This document shows, one piece after another, positions 63,343-64,000 of a stretch of 64,000 nucleotides of DNA; the first letter of the stretch is position 1, and each line of letters opens with the position of its first letter. Source of the DNA: Ralstonia sp. SET104. GTDB lineage: Bacteria > Pseudomonadota > Gammaproteobacteria > Burkholderiales > Burkholderiaceae. Below the pieces are notes generated by a model. It saw nothing but the letters and a program-made list of their open reading frames with translations, did no database searches and was not told the origin of the DNA. Location of the stretch: positions 1 through 64,000 of the forward strand of contig NZ_BHVX01000011.1 in assembly GCF_003851545.1 (NCBI RefSeq), given 5' to 3'. The position numbers were made by a program, and so were the translations under genes.

Positions 63343-63477
63343 GTTCACGCCGTCTTCGCAAGATGCGCCTGCAGGCGGCCGCACTTTGGCCGTCAATCCG
63401 GAAACAACACCCACTGTCCCATTCCGGGGGCAACCGTGGACATTTCTTCATACGGCTGCCACTGCGGCGGGCGGGCA

Positions 63478-64000
63478 TCAGCCGTCGCGGCGGATGCCCG
63501 CGCGGGCCGGGCAATCGATAGGCGTGCCTGTATCGGCAGATTCACCAGTGTCGATTTCGTTGGCGAGGTCCGCATCGGGCTGCACGTCTTGCACGTCGTT
63601 GTGTATATCGCCTTCGCCCCACGGCATGCCGGATTCGCGCAGGCGCTTGCGCTGCGTGCGGTCGCGCTGGAACATCTCGGCCAGTTCGTCACGGCCCTGC
63701 TGCGCGAGCGACACGAGCTTCTTCTGATCGCGGTAGACCGGGTAGACCTGCTCCATCGAGTTGAGCGTGTGGCGGCGGAACGTCTGCGCAATGCGATGCG
63801 CCTCGTACGGCGCCTTGCCCAGGCCCTCCAGCACCCGGCGGCTGAGCATAAGCGAGCCCTCGAACATCTCCCGCTCGATCACCTCTACGCCGCGGTCGCG
63901 CAACTGGTACACGTGTGACACGTTGCGCGCCCGCACATACAGCTTCAGGTGCGGAAAGCGTTCGCGCACGCGGTCGACCACTTCCAGGTTCGTGTCCATG
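63478..64000 (-). CDS. KefB/KefC-type K+/H+ antiporter, C-terminal part (cut by window)
   Basis: The last ~174 residues of a monovalent-cation:proton antiporter of the CPA2 family; the 5' part lies beyond the window. HLKLYVRARNVSHVYQLRDR and GVEVIEREMFEGSLML belong to the KTN/RCK nucleotide-binding domain, and GLGKAPYEAHRIAQTFRRH is the usual segment that follows. The family releases K+ on electrophile stress under glutathione control. The Met at 63999 is internal, not a start. The charged C-terminal tail (ADADLANEID-like, Asp/Glu-rich) is longer than in some relatives. Confidence 0.85.
   Translation of the reverse strand, partial: MDTNLEVVDRVRERFPHLKLYVRARNVSHVYQLRDRGVEVIEREMFEGSLMLSRRVLEGLGKAPYEAHRIAQTFRRHTLNSMEQVYPVYRDQKKLVSLAQQGRDELAEMFQRDRTQRKRLRESGMPWGEGDIHNDVQDVQPDADLANEIDTGESADTGTPIDCPARAGIRRDG

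Noticed and set aside
62309-63514. 401-residue - strand frame over the DUF1835 gene
   Set aside because: No domain, crosses a strong terminator, and lies opposite a conserved gene.

Overview
The window is GC-rich, densely packed betaproteobacterial chromosome. Gene families, codon bias and arrangement (Ralstonia/Burkholderia-type porins, a lone Bug-type binding protein, a BvgAS-like pair, a glycerol ABC importer in place of GlpF) point to Ralstonia or a close relative in the Burkholderiaceae. I infer this from recognised proteins only. I see no insertion sequence, integrase, CRISPR array, rRNA operon or origin.

Layout. 0.2-1.1 kb: a CHAD protein. 1.2-11.5 kb: a complete glycerol module, with the repressor glpR divergent from glpD, two ATPases (glpS, glpT), two permeases (glpP, glpQ), a small membrane protein (glpU), a binding protein (glpV) and glycerol kinase (glpK). 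Glycerol is imported by ATP hydrolysis, phosphorylated by GlpK and oxidised by GlpD. 11.7-20.6 kb: a hydrolase, a small secreted protein, a DUF1415 protein, OpgD, an AGE-family sugar isomerase, a citrate/H+ symporter, an acetyltransferase gene broken by a 31-bp tandem duplication, and an amino-acid-type binding protein. 20.7-26.9 kb: AraC, XRE and RpiR regulators, a hydrolase, a PepSY membrane protein behind a Fur-box-like palindrome, a porin, and the 3' remnant of a MipA/OmpV gene. 27-31.5 kb: an MscS channel, an MFS exporter and a GST. 31.5-33.3 kb: four small genes of unknown function on one strand, two of them paralogues. 33.5-36 kb: a secreted unknown protein and a cation efflux protein. 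36.1-41.1 kb: a BvgA/BvgS-like two-component pair.

41.2-49 kb holds the most system-like unit. A Baeyer-Villiger-type monooxygenase, a short-chain dehydrogenase, an alpha/beta hydrolase and a PF10118-type metal-dependent hydrolase form a tight operon behind a strong promoter with a palindrome at its start site. A MerR regulator is encoded convergently, and divergent from it lie two overlapping paralogous envelope proteins, the first a lipoprotein. The enzymes would convert ketone to ester to acid and alcohol; the substrate is unknown.

49-64 kb: a surface-adhesin-E-like protein, a duplicated dihaem cytochrome c, tRNA-Arg(CCG), hisC, a HiPIP, a lone KdpE, a Bug-family binding protein, a porin whose start overlaps the stop of a 17-residue leader peptide, a small secreted protein with 12-residue repeats, a periplasmic aldehyde oxidoreductase (paoABC), an M20 peptidase, a DUF1835 protein and the 3' part of a Kef-type K+ antiporter cut by the window end.

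Cross-cutting observations are the complementary degenerate motifs of GlpS and GlpT, at least three genes with a -10 box exactly 7 nt before the ATG (predicted leaderless), and a 115-bp nested palindrome between two convergent genes. Start codons were chosen from family length and ribosome binding sites; weak cases are flagged.
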